A stretch of 14,771 nt of DNA from an uncultured Acidimicrobiaceae bacterium. Lineage in GTDB: Bacteria > Actinomycetota > Acidimicrobiia > Acidimicrobiales > MedAcidi-G1. Below the pieces are notes generated by a model that made no database searches, was not told the DNA's origin, and worked only from the letters and a program-made list of their open reading frames with translations. Each line of letters opens with the position of its first letter. Position 1 is the first letter of the stretch. The stretch is taken from contig CAJXIS010000011.1 in NCBI GenBank assembly GCA_913054115.1, forward strand, positions 1 through 14,771. The letters are read 5' to 3'. This document shows, piece by piece, positions 5,436 to 12,954 of this stretch. The position numbers were made by a program, and so were the translations under genes.

Positions 5436-6227
5436 TCACCCGGCCCTGCGGACGATCCAGGCCTCCTCGGCGGGCCACTGCTGCGCCCAGTCGAGGTCGA
5501 TGAACGGAAATCTGTTCTCTTCCGAGTCGGCCGGTGGCCGGAGTTCGACGAGGTCCTCGACCTCGAACCCGCACGCACGCAGCAGCCGGATGCGCTCACC
5601 GTGCGAGATGTGGAACTCGATCCCCGGATCGTCGGGCCACTCGAAGCGGTGCATCCCGAACTGGGGGCGCAGCAACCGGTCGCCGGCCGGAGCCTCGTCA
5701 TCGTCGAACACGCAGAGCATCTGCAGCACGGAGTTCCCGAGGAACACCAGGCGACCCCCGGGCCGCAGCACCCGTGCCGCCTCGGGCAGCCAGCGGTACG
5801 GATCGCACCAGATGGCGGCGCCGTACTCGGAGATCGCGAAGTCGAAGCTTTCGTCGACGAAGGGCAACCGCTCGGCGTCGCCGTGGACGAGCGGGAACCG
5901 GAGGTCGAACTCCCGTTGGAATCCCGCTGCGGTCGCCAGTTGCGCAGCCGAGTTGTCGATCCCGACAGGTCGCCCTCCCCGCCGGGCCAGCCAGGCCGAC
6001 ACGTAGGCCGTCCCACAGCCCAACTCCACCACGTCGCCACCTCCGAACGCAGCGAGCAGGCCGACTTCGGACTCGGGGATGCCGTAGACGCCCCACCGGG
6101 GCTGGTCGTCGGCCCAGTTCCGTCGCCCGGGCTCGATCCAATCCGCAGCGGTCAGATCCCAATGGGCCCGATTCGACTCGACATGGTGACGGGGTCCCTG
6201 ACGATCCACCCCACGAGTGAACCACAC
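5436..6227 (-). CDS. Class I SAM-dependent methyltransferase
   Basis: 263 residues from GTG 6227; a GTG six codons later (6209) is an equally possible start. It has a Rossmann methyltransferase core of the UbiE/Methyltransf_11 kind: motif I VVELGCGTAYVS (66-77) binds SAM, and D91 after beta-2 (VGID) would hold the ribose. GDAERLPF (116-123) and DFAISEYG (129-136) are motifs II-III, and VLRPGGRLVF (153-162) is the post-motif strand. The N-terminal segment with NRAHWDLTAADWI is typical of small-molecule methyltransferases. The substrate cannot be read from the sequence. It is transcribed alone; the gap to the upstream gene contains two hairpins that should insulate it. Confidence 0.88.
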   Translation of the reverse strand: MWFTRGVDRQGPRHHVESNRAHWDLTAADWIEPGRRNWADDQPRWGVYGIPESEVGLLAAFGGGDVVELGCGTAYVSAWLARRGGRPVGIDNSAAQLATAAGFQREFDLRFPLVHGDAERLPFVDESFDFAISEYGAAIWCDPYRWLPEAARVLRPGGRLVFLGNSVLQMLCVFDDDEAPAGDRLLRPQFGMHRFEWPDDPGIEFHISHGERIRLLRACGFEVEDLVELRPPADSEENRFPFIDLDWAQQWPAEEAWIVRRAG

Positions 6228-6300
6228 GTCCCCGTGGGAGGCACCCCCACGGCCCGACGAGTCGGTGGCGACTGCAGCGCGCTGGTCCCCGGACGCGAAG

Positions 6301-6324
6301 GAACCCGCCCCTCGGGGCGGGTTC
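6301..6324 (-). terminator. Strong hairpin, likely terminator of the 58-aa gene
   Basis: GAACCCGCCC (6301-6310), loop CTCG, GGGCGGGTTC (6315-6324): a perfect 10-bp stem with a 4-nt loop. It lies 47 nt past the stop of the minus-strand gene at 6371-6547 and upstream of the methyltransferase. There is no T-run on either side, as is common for actinobacterial terminators. Confidence 0.7.
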
Positions 6325-6338
6325 GCTCGTTCTCGGCC

Positions 6339-6364
6339 CCCTCGCCCCTCGATGGGGGCGGGGG
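6339..6364 (-). terminator. Second hairpin, immediately after the 58-aa gene
   Basis: CCCTCGCCCC (6339-6348) pairs with GGGGCGGGGG-type sequence (6355-6364) around a 6-nt loop: 10 pairs including one T-G wobble. It starts 6 nt after the stop codon at 6371 and is followed by the stronger hairpin at 6301-6324. Together they look like a two-part terminator. Confidence 0.5.
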
Positions 6365-6370
6365 TGCGCC

Positions 6371-6547
6371 TCAGCGCTGGTTGAGCGGCCGCGGGCGACG
6401 CCCGGTGGGGCTCTTGGCGGCCGTGTCGGCCAGGTTCGAGATGGTCCGTGCCAGGGCGCCGTTGACGCCGAAACCGGTGCCGACGGCCTGGAGGATGAGC
6501 GAACGCACGTCACTGGCCGTGGTGTTGGTGGACTTGAAAGCACGCAT
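6371..6547 (-). CDS. 58-aa hypothetical protein
   Basis: ATG at 6547 follows a GAAAG ribosome-site-like element with 8-nt spacing and ends at TGA 6371-6373. The protein begins MRAFKSTNTTASDVRSLILQ, has a weakly hydrophobic Gly/Ala middle (AVGTGFGVNGALARTISNLA), and ends in a basic tail, GRRPRPLNQR. The frame is open upstream to 6730, but that part looks like non-coding sequence and lacks a ribosome site. The two hairpins directly after the stop support a real transcription unit. No family recognised; there is no signal peptide and no cysteine. Confidence 0.5.
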   Translation of the reverse strand: MRAFKSTNTTASDVRSLILQAVGTGFGVNGALARTISNLADTAAKSPTGRRPRPLNQR

Positions 6548-6761
6548 TGGCAGTTCTTTCGGTGAGGCGCCACGGACGAAGGACCGGAGCGCACAGGTGG
6601 TGCAATGCATTCGAGGACCGCCGCACCGCCTGGCCCGAACGGGCAGGTCAGCGGTGGTTACCCATCGGTAAAAACCCGACACGACAAGTCTGCCGGGAAC
6701 ACCATCCACCTCCTCAGAGACAGTGGTCACACGCGCGCTCTGGGTGGCAGGAGGCGACGGT

Positions 6762-8249
6762 TCAGGTCTCCGGATCGGTCAAGGTGAGCATGCCCCCCGG
6801 CGTCGCCATCAGGTTGGCCAAAGGCCCATCGACGACTCCCGGCCGCCAGTCGAGAAGGTCCTCGGCATAGGTCCGCATGGCCGGATGATCCATCACCGGC
6901 GACACCTCGTCGGGGTCCTGCTCGAGGTCGACGTACAACGGCGGCATCCCACCGAAGAGCACGAGCTTGCCGGCCCGGTCCCGTTGGACCGCCAGGTTGC
7001 ACTCGGCGAGCGGCAGGCCGAAGCCCTCGGCGAACACCCTGAAGTCGAACTCCCAGTGGGCCGCCGACCTCCACGACTGCACCGATCCCGTCTCGAGGAA
7101 CGGTCGCAGCGACCGACCCTGGCACTGGTCGGGGACCGGGAGGCCCGCCAGGTCGAGCAGCGTCGGCATCACGTCGACGTGCTCGGTGAACTCGTCGACC
7201 ACGACACCCGACACGCCGTCCAGGTCCGGCCACCGCACGATCAGCGGCACATGGAACGACCGGTCGTGGAAGCCCAGCTTGCTGATCAGCCCGTAATCGC
7301 CGAGCAGCTCGCCGTGGTCGGACGTGACCGCCACGACCGTCCGGTCGGTGCTCCCGGCGTCGTCGAGGGCACCCAGCAGGCGACCGATCTGGTGGTCGAC
7401 CTCGGCCATCATCCCGTAGTAGGTGGCACGCAGCTGTCGGATCTCGACCGGGTCGCGGGGAGCGGTCATGAACCCCCAGCCCTGCAGCGCCTCGACGAAG
7501 GGATGGTCGATGGTCGATGCCGGCAGGGGCTCCGGGACCTCGGCCGGGTCGTGGAGGTCGTTGTAGGGGGCCGGCACGTGGAACGGGGGGTGCGGCCGCC
7601 ACAGCGACACGTGCACGAACCAGGGCTCCGGGAGGCCGTCGAGCAGATCGATCACCCGGCCGACGACGAACGCCGTCTCGGTCTCGTCGGCTGCGAACAC
7701 CGACGGCGGCCACATCGAGCCCCGGCCCGGTGGAATCTCGACGTCGTCCCGAGGCCGGTTCATGCGACTCCGATCGGAGATGTCGTGCCCCCTCGACTCG
7801 AGCCACCGGAACCAGGCCTCCCGATCGTCCGTCAACTCGAGGCCGACGGTGAAGCCGGGCAGGATCCCCTTGTAGGTCAACAGCCTGGGGTCGTCGTCGT
7901 CAACGGTCCGGGGATCGACCGTCTGGTCCGTGTAGCCGAACAGGATCGGGTCGTAGCCACCCGCCCGGGCCTCGTGGGCGATGTTGGTGAGGCCGGCGTC
8001 GAGTGGCGTGCCGTTGAACACCACCCGGTTGGTGTGCTGGTAGGTGCCGGTCAGGAGGCACGCCCGGCTCGGACCACATGGCGTCGCCTGGCTGTAGTGG
8101 CTGGCGAACCGCACGCCGTCGGCGGCGAGGGCATCGAGATTCGGCGTCTGGACCATCGGGTGGCCGGCCGCCCCGAAGCAGTCGGCACGCCACTGTTCGA
8201 TCGTGACGAACAGCAGGTTGGGGCGGGACGGATCGCCGGTGGTCGCCAC
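6762..8249 (-). CDS. Phosphonate monoester hydrolase / arylsulfatase-like enzyme (alkaline phosphatase superfamily)
   Basis: 495 residues from GTG 8249, chosen because AAGGA sits 7 nt upstream; the frame is open to TTG 8291 but that part is not domain-like. The formylglycine motif C58-G-P-S-R62 is intact. The downstream GTPLD..LTNIAHEA..GGYDPILFGYTD (about residues 80-108) resembles phosphonate monoester hydrolases of the Rhizobium type. So do RPHPP (218-222), SDHGE with metal ligands D311 and H312, K324, and a late ...WEFDFRVFAE segment. Such enzymes hydrolyse phosphonate or phosphate diesters and sulfate esters, often promiscuously. Oddly, the N-terminal metal-binding Asp of the family motif VDQWRAD is Glu18 here (IEQWRAD). 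No signal peptide is seen, so it is probably cytoplasmic. It needs a formylglycine-generating enzyme, which is not in the window. Divergent from the permease gene. Confidence 0.87.
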   Translation of the reverse strand: MATTGDPSRPNLLFVTIEQWRADCFGAAGHPMVQTPNLDALAADGVRFASHYSQATPCGPSRACLLTGTYQHTNRVVFNGTPLDAGLTNIAHEARAGGYDPILFGYTDQTVDPRTVDDDDPRLLTYKGILPGFTVGLELTDDREAWFRWLESRGHDISDRSRMNRPRDDVEIPPGRGSMWPPSVFAADETETAFVVGRVIDLLDGLPEPWFVHVSLWRPHPPFHVPAPYNDLHDPAEVPEPLPASTIDHPFVEALQGWGFMTAPRDPVEIRQLRATYYGMMAEVDHQIGRLLGALDDAGSTDRTVVAVTSDHGELLGDYGLISKLGFHDRSFHVPLIVRWPDLDGVSGVVVDEFTEHVDVMPTLLDLAGLPVPDQCQGRSLRPFLETGSVQSWRSAAHWEFDFRVFAEGFGLPLAECNLAVQRDRAGKLVLFGGMPPLYVDLEQDPDEVSPVMDHPAMRTYAEDLLDWRPGVVDGPLANLMATPGGMLTLTDPET

Positions 8250-8292
8250 CCGCGCATCCTTGCACGAAGTCGGGCCAACCCCGGGCCACAAC

Positions 8293-8298
8293 TAGTGT
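8293..8298 (+). promoter_or_regulatory. -10 box for a leaderless permease mRNA
   Basis: TAGTGT ends 6 nt before the ATG at 8305, and no ribosome site is present. The divergent hydrolase start is only 55 bp away, so both promoters must share this space. Confidence 0.4.
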
Positions 8299-8304
8299 CC
8301 GACG

Positions 8305-9201
8305 ATGCCCACACACCGCCTGCCCCGAGAGGGGCGCCAGCTCGGCCTTCTGCTGGCGGCGACCGGGATGTTCCTCGTCTCGACCGACTCGCTGTTCATC
8401 CGCATCGCCGATGTCGACGGGTGGACGATCGCCTTCATGAGCAGCCTCTGGTCGACACCGATCATGTGGGGGATCGCCGCCCGCAGCCTCGGGCGGGAAC
8501 TCCCCAACCGGATCATCCGACACCGGGTGCCGCTCATCTCGTCCAGCCTCCTCGGTTCGATCAGCACGATCGCGTTCATCACGGCCGTGACGAAGACCGA
8601 GGTCGCCAACGTGGTGGCCATCATCGCCGCGACGCCGATCTTCGCCGCCGTCATCGCCAGGGTCAGCCTCGGGGAGCGTGCCTCGCCACGGACCTGGCGG
8701 TCCATCGCCGTCACGATCGGCGGCATCCTCGTGATCGTCGGCGGATCACTCTCCGGCGACGGCCTCAACGGCAACCTCCTCGCCCTGTTCGCCATCTGCT
8801 GCTTCGGCACCAACCTCTCGATCTGGCGCCGCTACCCCGACCTGCCGAGGACGCTGCTCGTCGCCCTGACCGCCACGTTCACGCTGCTCATCACTGCGTT
8901 GCCGGCACATCCCTCCGGCCTCGACCGAAATGGACTGCTCGCCACCCTGGCGATGGGCACCCTGTTCGCGCCGACCGCCCGCTTCTGCATGTCCACGGCG
9001 ACCCGGTACGCGTCGCCGGCGGAGGTGAGCCTGTTCACGCCCGTGGAGACAGTGTGCGCCACGCTGTGGGTATGGCTCTGGTTCAACGAGGTACCGCCCA
9101 CAGCCACGTTCATGGGTGCCGCCGTCGTGCTGGCTGCCGTCGCCTACGGGGTAACCGGCCCGGCCGCCGATGTGGCTTCCACTCCCAGAACCCACACCTG
9201 A
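8305..9201 (+). CDS. EamA/DMT-superfamily permease
   Basis: 298 residues with about ten hydrophobic helices in two EamA repeats. The first begins LGLLLAATGMFLVSTDSLFIR (about 13-33) and includes VANVVAIIAATPIFAAVIAR, with the family's LGER motif after helix 4 (here SLGERASPRTW). The second begins LNGNLLALFAICCFGTNLSIW. It ends TFMGAAVVLAAVAYGV and a short polar tail. These carriers export or exchange amino acids, nucleotides or other small metabolites across the inner membrane; the substrate cannot be read. It is followed after 7 bp by the YbaK-type gene, an apparent operon, and is divergent from the hydrolase. Confidence 0.88.
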   Translation: MPTHRLPREGRQLGLLLAATGMFLVSTDSLFIRIADVDGWTIAFMSSLWSTPIMWGIAARSLGRELPNRIIRHRVPLISSSLLGSISTIAFITAVTKTEVANVVAIIAATPIFAAVIARVSLGERASPRTWRSIAVTIGGILVIVGGSLSGDGLNGNLLALFAICCFGTNLSIWRRYPDLPRTLLVALTATFTLLITALPAHPSGLDRNGLLATLAMGTLFAPTARFCMSTATRYASPAEVSLFTPVETVCATLWVWLWFNEVPPTATFMGAAVVLAAVAYGVTGPAADVASTPRTHT

Positions 9202-9208
9202 GCCAGCC

Positions 9209-9724
9209 ATGACCCGTTCGCCCCACTCCTCCGACCCGGTCCTCGACCAGGCTGCAGCCCTGGGCATCGTCCACGAGGTGATGCCATGCGATCCCGAACT
9301 GGCCGACACGGCGGCGTTCTGCGCCGCCTACGGCGTCGCCCCCGAGGACTCTGCCAACGCCATCCTCGTGGCCGGGAAGTCCCGGGCGGACGAACCGCAG
9401 CCCTTCGCGTTGTGCCTGGTGCTCGCCACCCACCGGCTCGACGTCAACGGCATCGTCCGCCGTCGACTCGGCAGCCGCAAGGCGTCGTTCGCGAACGCCG
9501 ACCAGACCCGCTCGCTCACCGGCATGGAGATCGGCGGGGTCACGCCGTTCGGGCTCCCGGAACCCGTCCCCATCTGGATCGACGCCGCCGTGATGGCCCG
9601 CCCCGACGTGGTCGTGGGCGGTGGCTCCAGGGACCGCAAGCTGCGGCTGCCACCCGAGGGGCTGCTGGCGCTACCCGGCGCCGAGGTGGTCGAGGACCTG
9701 GCGCGACCCGTCGACCCGGGCTGA
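9209..9724 (+). CDS. YbaK/EbsC-type aminoacyl-tRNA deacylase (trans-editing protein)
   Basis: 171 residues, a single YbaK/ProX editing domain. Members hydrolyse misacylated tRNAs such as Cys- or Ala-tRNA(Pro) in the cytoplasm. Family marks: AILVAGK (51-57), strand LCLVLATHRLDV (68-79), RKASFANADQTRSLTGMEIG (90-109) joined to GVTPFG (110-115), and GGGSRDRKLRLPPEGL (137-152). The C-terminal strand GAEVVEDLA is typical. The start is ATG 9209, 7 bp after the permease stop; the ribosome site is weak, so coupling to permease translation is likely. The tRNA specificity cannot be inferred. Convergent with the 9777-10079 gene. Confidence 0.9.
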   Translation: MTRSPHSSDPVLDQAAALGIVHEVMPCDPELADTAAFCAAYGVAPEDSANAILVAGKSRADEPQPFALCLVLATHRLDVNGIVRRRLGSRKASFANADQTRSLTGMEIGGVTPFGLPEPVPIWIDAAVMARPDVVVGGGSRDRKLRLPPEGLLALPGAEVVEDLARPVDPG

Positions 9725-9776
9725 GTCCCGAGCCTCGACGGAGGGACCTGCAACCCCCACCTCCGGGCAACAGGCG

Positions 9777-10079
9777 CTAGACGGAGCCCCTGGCGAGGTG
9801 CCGGGACAGGGCGTCCCTGGCCGAACTCGGCGGGGCGCTGTCCAACAGCCGGCAGAGCCGGTCCCGCCGACCGACGGCGGTCAGGACGTCGGCCGCCACG
9901 GTGTCGGCCACGTACAGCAGGTCCAGCCGGGAACCCTCGGTGAGCGGATCGGCCATCAGGCCGTCGACCACGTGACCGCACGCCAACTCGGCGGTCACGA
10001 GCTTGAGCGCCGCCGCCTCGAGTTCGTCGAGGGCGTCGAGGACCCGCAGCACGTTGGTCGCCTGATCGTCCGTGAGCAC
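9777..10079 (-). CDS. Hypothetical helical protein, about 100 aa
   Basis: Predicted start GTG 10079, giving VLTDDQATNVLRVLDALDEL and then a mainly alpha-helical protein ending RHLARGSV. The frame is open to another GTG at 10139, but the extra 20 residues (with YPHAPRADAPQ) look non-domain-like. It has two Cys (in LACGH and RLCRLL), no membrane segment and no signal peptide. It is divergent from the MazG-like gene and shares the 10080-10183 region with it. Third-position GC bias and composition support coding. I do not recognise the family. Confidence 0.7.
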   Translation of the reverse strand: MLTDDQATNVLRVLDALDELEAAALKLVTAELACGHVVDGLMADPLTEGSRLDLLYVADTVAADVLTAVGRRDRLCRLLDSAPPSSARDALSRHLARGSV

Positions 10080-10169
10080 GCCAGATTGTGGAGCATCTGC
10101 GCGCGGTGCGTGGGGATACTCGGTGCTCTGCGCGCCCACCGCGCGATCTCTCGTCGGTCCGCCATGCAG

Positions 10170-10175
10170 TACGTT
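10170..10175 (+). promoter_or_regulatory. -10 box for the MazG-like gene
   Basis: TACGTT ends 8 nt before the ATG at 10184, consistent with a leaderless or near-leaderless transcript. No -35 with good spacing is seen. Confidence 0.35.
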
Positions 10176-10183
10176 CCAGGACC

Positions 10184-10435
10184 ATGGAACTGCAGGACGT
10201 CCAGGATCTCATGGAACACCTCTACGGCGAGGCCGACCGGGAACGCGGCATCCCCTCAACCGTGGCCTGGCTGTGCGAAGAGGTCGGTGAACTGGCCCAG
10301 GCGGTGCGCAAGCAGTCGCCAGACCGTCAACTCCACGAGCTGGGCGACGTGCTGGCGTGGCTGTCGAGCCTCGCCAACCAGTTGGACCTCTCCCTCGACG
10401 ACGCCATGCAGCGGTACGTCGAGGACCCTCCCTAG
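10184..10435 (+). CDS. MazG-like nucleotide pyrophosphohydrolase
   Basis: 83 residues, one all-helical MazG domain. These enzymes split NTPs to NMP and pyrophosphate, often as house-cleaning of abnormal nucleotides. The metal-binding signature is complete: E32, E33 and E36 in CEEVGELAQA, then E52 and D55 in HELGDVLAWL (EExxE and ExxD). The start is taken as ATG 10184, which gives the normal short form and lies next to a -10-like box; the frame is open upstream to GTG 10088, but that segment is not MazG-like. Its stop TAG lies inside a perfect 14-bp palindrome. Convergent with asd. Confidence 0.9.
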   Translation: MELQDVQDLMEHLYGEADRERGIPSTVAWLCEEVGELAQAVRKQSPDRQLHELGDVLAWLSSLANQLDLSLDDAMQRYVEDPP

Positions 10436-10440
10436 GGAGG
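10427..10440. other. Perfect 14-bp palindrome over the MazG stop codon
   Basis: CCTCCCTAGGGAGG is its own reverse complement and includes the TAG stop. It lies between convergent genes. It has no loop bases, so a hairpin would need to open its centre; a bidirectional terminator or a protein-binding site are both possible, neither shown. Confidence 0.4.
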
Positions 10441-10459
10441 AACCGGATTCCGTTCCGGG

Positions 10460-11488
10460 CTACGAGAACCGGCGGCGGACGAGTTCCTCGGCGATCTGGA
10501 TGGCGTTGAGGGCGGCGCCCTTGCGCAGGTTGTCGCCACACAGGAAAAGCGCCAGGCCGTGCTCCAGGGTCTCGTCGCGACGGATGCGACCCACGATCGT
10601 CGGATCGATCCCGGCGGCGTCGATCGGGGTCGGGACATCGGCGAGGATCACGCCCGGTGCGGCGGCAAGCAGTTCGCCGGCCCGCTCCGGTGACAGGTCC
10701 CGGGAGAAGCCGGCGTGCACGGACAACGAATGGCCCGTGAACACCGGCACCCGGACGCAGGTTCCCGAGACCTTCAGGTCCGGGATTCCGAGGATCTTGC
10801 GACTCTCGTTGCGGAGCTTCTGCTCCTCGTCGGTCTCGCCACGGCCGTCGTCGACGAACGAGCCGGCGTGGGGGAGCACATTGAAGGCGATGGCCCGTGC
10901 GAACGAAGAGGGCTCCGGGAAGTCGACGGCCCGTCCGCTGTGGGTGAGCGCTGGAGCATTGTCGAACACCGCCGCAACCTGCGAGGCCAACTCCTCGACG
11001 CCGGCCAGGCCCGCACCGGAGACCGCCTGATAGGTGGCGATGGTGAGCGAGACGAGGCCGGCCTCGGCATGCAGCGGAGCCAGCACCGGCATGGCGGCCA
11101 TCGTCGTGCAGTTGGGGTTGGCGACGATGCCCTTCGGCAGGTGGTCGAGCGCATCGGCATTGACCTCGGGAACCACCAGCGGCACCTCGGGATCCATGCG
11201 CCAGGCCGACGAGTTGTCGACAACGACCACGCCTGCCTCGGCCATGGCCGGTGCATAGGCCAGCGATGCGGCCCGCCCGGCGCTCACCAGGGCGAGATCG
11301 ATCCCTGACCAGTCGGTGGACTCGGCATCCTCGACGACGATCACGCCGTCGCCCCACGGCAGGCTGGTGCCGGCAGACCGCGACGAGGCGAAGAAGCGCA
11401 GGTCGCCGAGGGGAAGGTCGCGTTCGGCCAGAAGGGAGCGCATGACCCCGCCAACCTGACCCGTTGCTCCGACGACCGCGATGTTCAC
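10460..11488 (-). CDS. asd: Aspartate-semialdehyde dehydrogenase
   Basis: 342 residues, full length. It reduces aspartyl phosphate to aspartate semialdehyde with NADPH, the branch point to lysine/diaminopimelate, threonine, methionine and isoleucine. Visible marks: the NADP-binding VGATGQVG (6-13), the nucleophile C127 in IVANPNCTTM, SGAGLAGVEELA, and the PVFTGHSLSVHAGF substrate segment with the catalytic His. The start is GTG 11488; there is no good ribosome site, but TAGCCT lies 7 nt upstream, so a leaderless transcript from an internal promoter is possible. It is the last gene of the lysC-lipoprotein-asd cluster, 49 nt after the preceding lipoprotein gene. Confidence 0.97.
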   Translation of the reverse strand: MNIAVVGATGQVGGVMRSLLAERDLPLGDLRFFASSRSAGTSLPWGDGVIVVEDAESTDWSGIDLALVSAGRAASLAYAPAMAEAGVVVVDNSSAWRMDPEVPLVVPEVNADALDHLPKGIVANPNCTTMAAMPVLAPLHAEAGLVSLTIATYQAVSGAGLAGVEELASQVAAVFDNAPALTHSGRAVDFPEPSSFARAIAFNVLPHAGSFVDDGRGETDEEQKLRNESRKILGIPDLKVSGTCVRVPVFTGHSLSVHAGFSRDLSPERAGELLAAAPGVILADVPTPIDAAGIDPTIVGRIRRDETLEHGLALFLCGDNLRKGAALNAIQIAEELVRRRFS

Positions 11489-11495
11489 GGCTGGC

Positions 11496-11501
11496 AGGCT
11501 A
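11496..11501 (-). promoter_or_regulatory. Possible internal -10 box before asd
   Basis: TAGCCT on the minus strand lies 7 nt before the GTG start of asd. The -35 region is weak. If used, it would let asd be transcribed leaderless and independently of the lipoprotein genes. Confidence 0.3.
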
Positions 11502-11537
11502 CCGACGGCTCGTGGTCGCGAACCTCCGCATTACCGA

Positions 11538-12239
11538 TCAACGCTCACCCGGATACTCGAAGACGAACTCGTCACCGTCCGCCTGACGGGCCGCAGCAAA
11601 CAGGTCGGCCACGAACGCAATCATCGGGAAGGAACCACACGAGTCGTCCACCCAGGCCGCAACCCTGCCCGCTGCCTCGTCGAGGTCGGCGCCGCTGGTC
11701 GGCGAATCCATGAGGGCGCCGAACAGGGCGTTGCGGAGGCGAGCCTCCGTCACCGTCCCGGGGTCCAGATCGGCGAGCACCCGGTCGATGTCCGCGTACA
11801 CCTCGGCAAGCAGGCCGGAATCGGCGCCGAGGTCGGCGGGTGCATGCTCGTCGATCCAGCCCAGGAGGGCGGTCGTCGCACGCAAGTGCGTCAGGCGGTG
11901 GGTCGCCTCGGTGGCGTCCGATGCCACGAGTTCCTCGAGGGCCAGCGTGATCGACGCCGACTCGACGGCGAGTCCCGCACAGAATCCCTCGGGCACGTCC
12001 GAGTGCTGTGCCGTGGTGGTGGTCCGCGGGGGCGCCGTGGCCGATGTGGTGGGGGGCGCCGTGGTGGGGGGCGTGGTCGACGGAGCAGTGGAGGTCGTTG
12101 TCGACGTCGTAGATGTCGTCGTCGAAGTCGATGTCGATGCGATGCCGGATGTCGCCCCTCGGGACACGTCCGGCGTCGCACACGCCCCGACGAGCACGAG
12201 CGCGAGCGCGACCAACGGCCACCGAATCATCGGACGCAT
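11538..12239 (-). CDS. Lipoprotein with Thr/Pro-rich linker, paralogous Cys-pair domain (third of three)
   Basis: 233 residues. A signal peptide with lipobox LVGAC puts lipid on C20 and the protein outside the cytoplasmic membrane. Residues about 35-78 form a Thr/Ser/Pro linker, then a helical domain. C87 (GFCAGL) and C201 (DSCG) are its only other cysteines and probably form a disulfide. W128 lies 41 residues after C87, followed by EHAPADLG (131-138). These positions recur in the two upstream lipoproteins. After C201 the segment MIAFVADLF resembles IVFDLF of the first one. The start ATG lies one base after the preceding stop (TGAGATG), suggesting translational coupling. Function unknown; the family is not one I can name. 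Confidence 0.8.
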   Translation of the reverse strand: MRPMIRWPLVALALVLVGACATPDVSRGATSGIASTSTSTTTSTTSTTTSTAPSTTPPTTAPPTTSATAPPRTTTTAQHSDVPEGFCAGLAVESASITLALEELVASDATEATHRLTHLRATTALLGWIDEHAPADLGADSGLLAEVYADIDRVLADLDPGTVTEARLRNALFGALMDSPTSGADLDEAAGRVAAWVDDSCGSFPMIAFVADLFAAARQADGDEFVFEYPGER

Positions 12240-12240
12240 C

Positions 12241-12951
12241 TCAGCTACCCGTCAGGAGCTTTCGGATGAAGTCGCGCATCTCCCGGGGAAGCGTCGATGG
12301 GGGTGGCGTCGTCGAGGGCCGGATCGCCGACCTGGGGTCGAGGCCCGCAAGCAGCAGTGCAACCTCGTGGGGGCACTCCTGGAGCAGGAACACGCTCACG
12401 GCCTCGGCCGACTCGGCCATGGCGGCGTGCCGCTCGGCCAGAGAGGCGTTGATCGCGATCATGGCCGATCGTGCATCGAACTCGTCGCCCGACCCGGCCA
12501 GGTGCGGCAACGTCGACTCGCGCCAGAGCGTGGCCAGGCGCTCTGCCTCGCCGACGACGCCCATGGGAGCCCGCTCGAGCAGCCATCCGGCGAGGAACGA
12601 CATCGCCGAGGCCGCCTCGACGTACACCCGGGGATCTTCCGGACCGAATCCCGACCGGAGGCCGGCCAGCCTGTTGCCCTCCCGCTCGAGGTGTCCGGCC
12701 AGGTCCGGGCAGAAGGTCTCAGCGACGGTCGTCGGAACGATGGCCTCCGTGGTCGTCGGTTCCGGATCCCCGGTCCCACCGGACGGCTGCGTGGTCGACG
12801 ACGGCTGCGTGGTCGGCGGTGGCGTGGTCGGCGGCACCGTCCATGACGGATCGACGGTCGGTCGTTCCGGTGCGGCATCGCTCCCACAGGCACCGGCCGC
12901 AACGGCGACAGCGACAAGCACGTACAGCAGTGCGCCCGAGCGGATCCGCAC
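12241..12951 (-). CDS. Lipoprotein with Thr/Pro-rich linker, paralogous Cys-pair domain (second of three)
   Basis: 236 residues. The signal peptide ends in a lipobox-like AAGAC with C22. A Pro/Thr/Ser linker spans about 35-78. The helical domain begins at C81 (TFCPDL), has W123 in FLAGWLLERAPMGVVGE (119-135), and ends with C193 (QECP). Spacing is C81 to W123 = 42 and C81 to C193 = 112, close to the other two lipoproteins. After C193 comes a second Pro/Ser/Thr stretch (STTPPPSTLP) and a basic amphipathic tail. The start GTG 12951 lies 3 bases after the preceding stop. The protein is probably an extracytoplasmic, lipid-anchored structural or binding protein (inference). Confidence 0.8.
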   Translation of the reverse strand: MRIRSGALLYVLVAVAVAAGACGSDAAPERPTVDPSWTVPPTTPPPTTQPSSTTQPSGGTGDPEPTTTEAIVPTTVAETFCPDLAGHLEREGNRLAGLRSGFGPEDPRVYVEAASAMSFLAGWLLERAPMGVVGEAERLATLWRESTLPHLAGSGDEFDARSAMIAINASLAERHAAMAESAEAVSVFLLQECPHEVALLLAGLDPRSAIRPSTTPPPSTLPREMRDFIRKLLTGS

Positions 12952-12954
12952 CCG

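Noticed and set aside
6658..6671. TTACC-CATC-GGTAA hairpin downstream of the hydrolase gene
   Set aside because: A 5-bp stem about 90 bp from the stop, with no other support as terminator or operator.
6723..9212. 829-codon open frame on the plus strand
   Set aside because: It covers the hydrolase on the opposite strand and the permease in another frame. It is full of Arg, Pro and His with no domain, a shadow of two well supported genes.
9725..9776. GTCCC/GGGAC inverted repeat between the YbaK-type gene and the 9777 gene
   Set aside because: Short stem and 13-nt loop. It could form by chance in GC-rich DNA, although a terminator is expected between convergent genes.
10444..10459. Hairpin CCGGA/TCCGG between the MazG and asd stops as a terminator
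   Set aside because: Only a 5-bp stem with no T-run. It is too weak to call in sequence of this GC content.
12001..12170. GTC/GTG-rich low-complexity DNA resembling a repeat array
   Set aside because: It is the coding sequence of the Thr/Ser/Pro linker of the third lipoprotein. The units are irregular, so it is neither a CRISPR nor a distinct tandem repeat.
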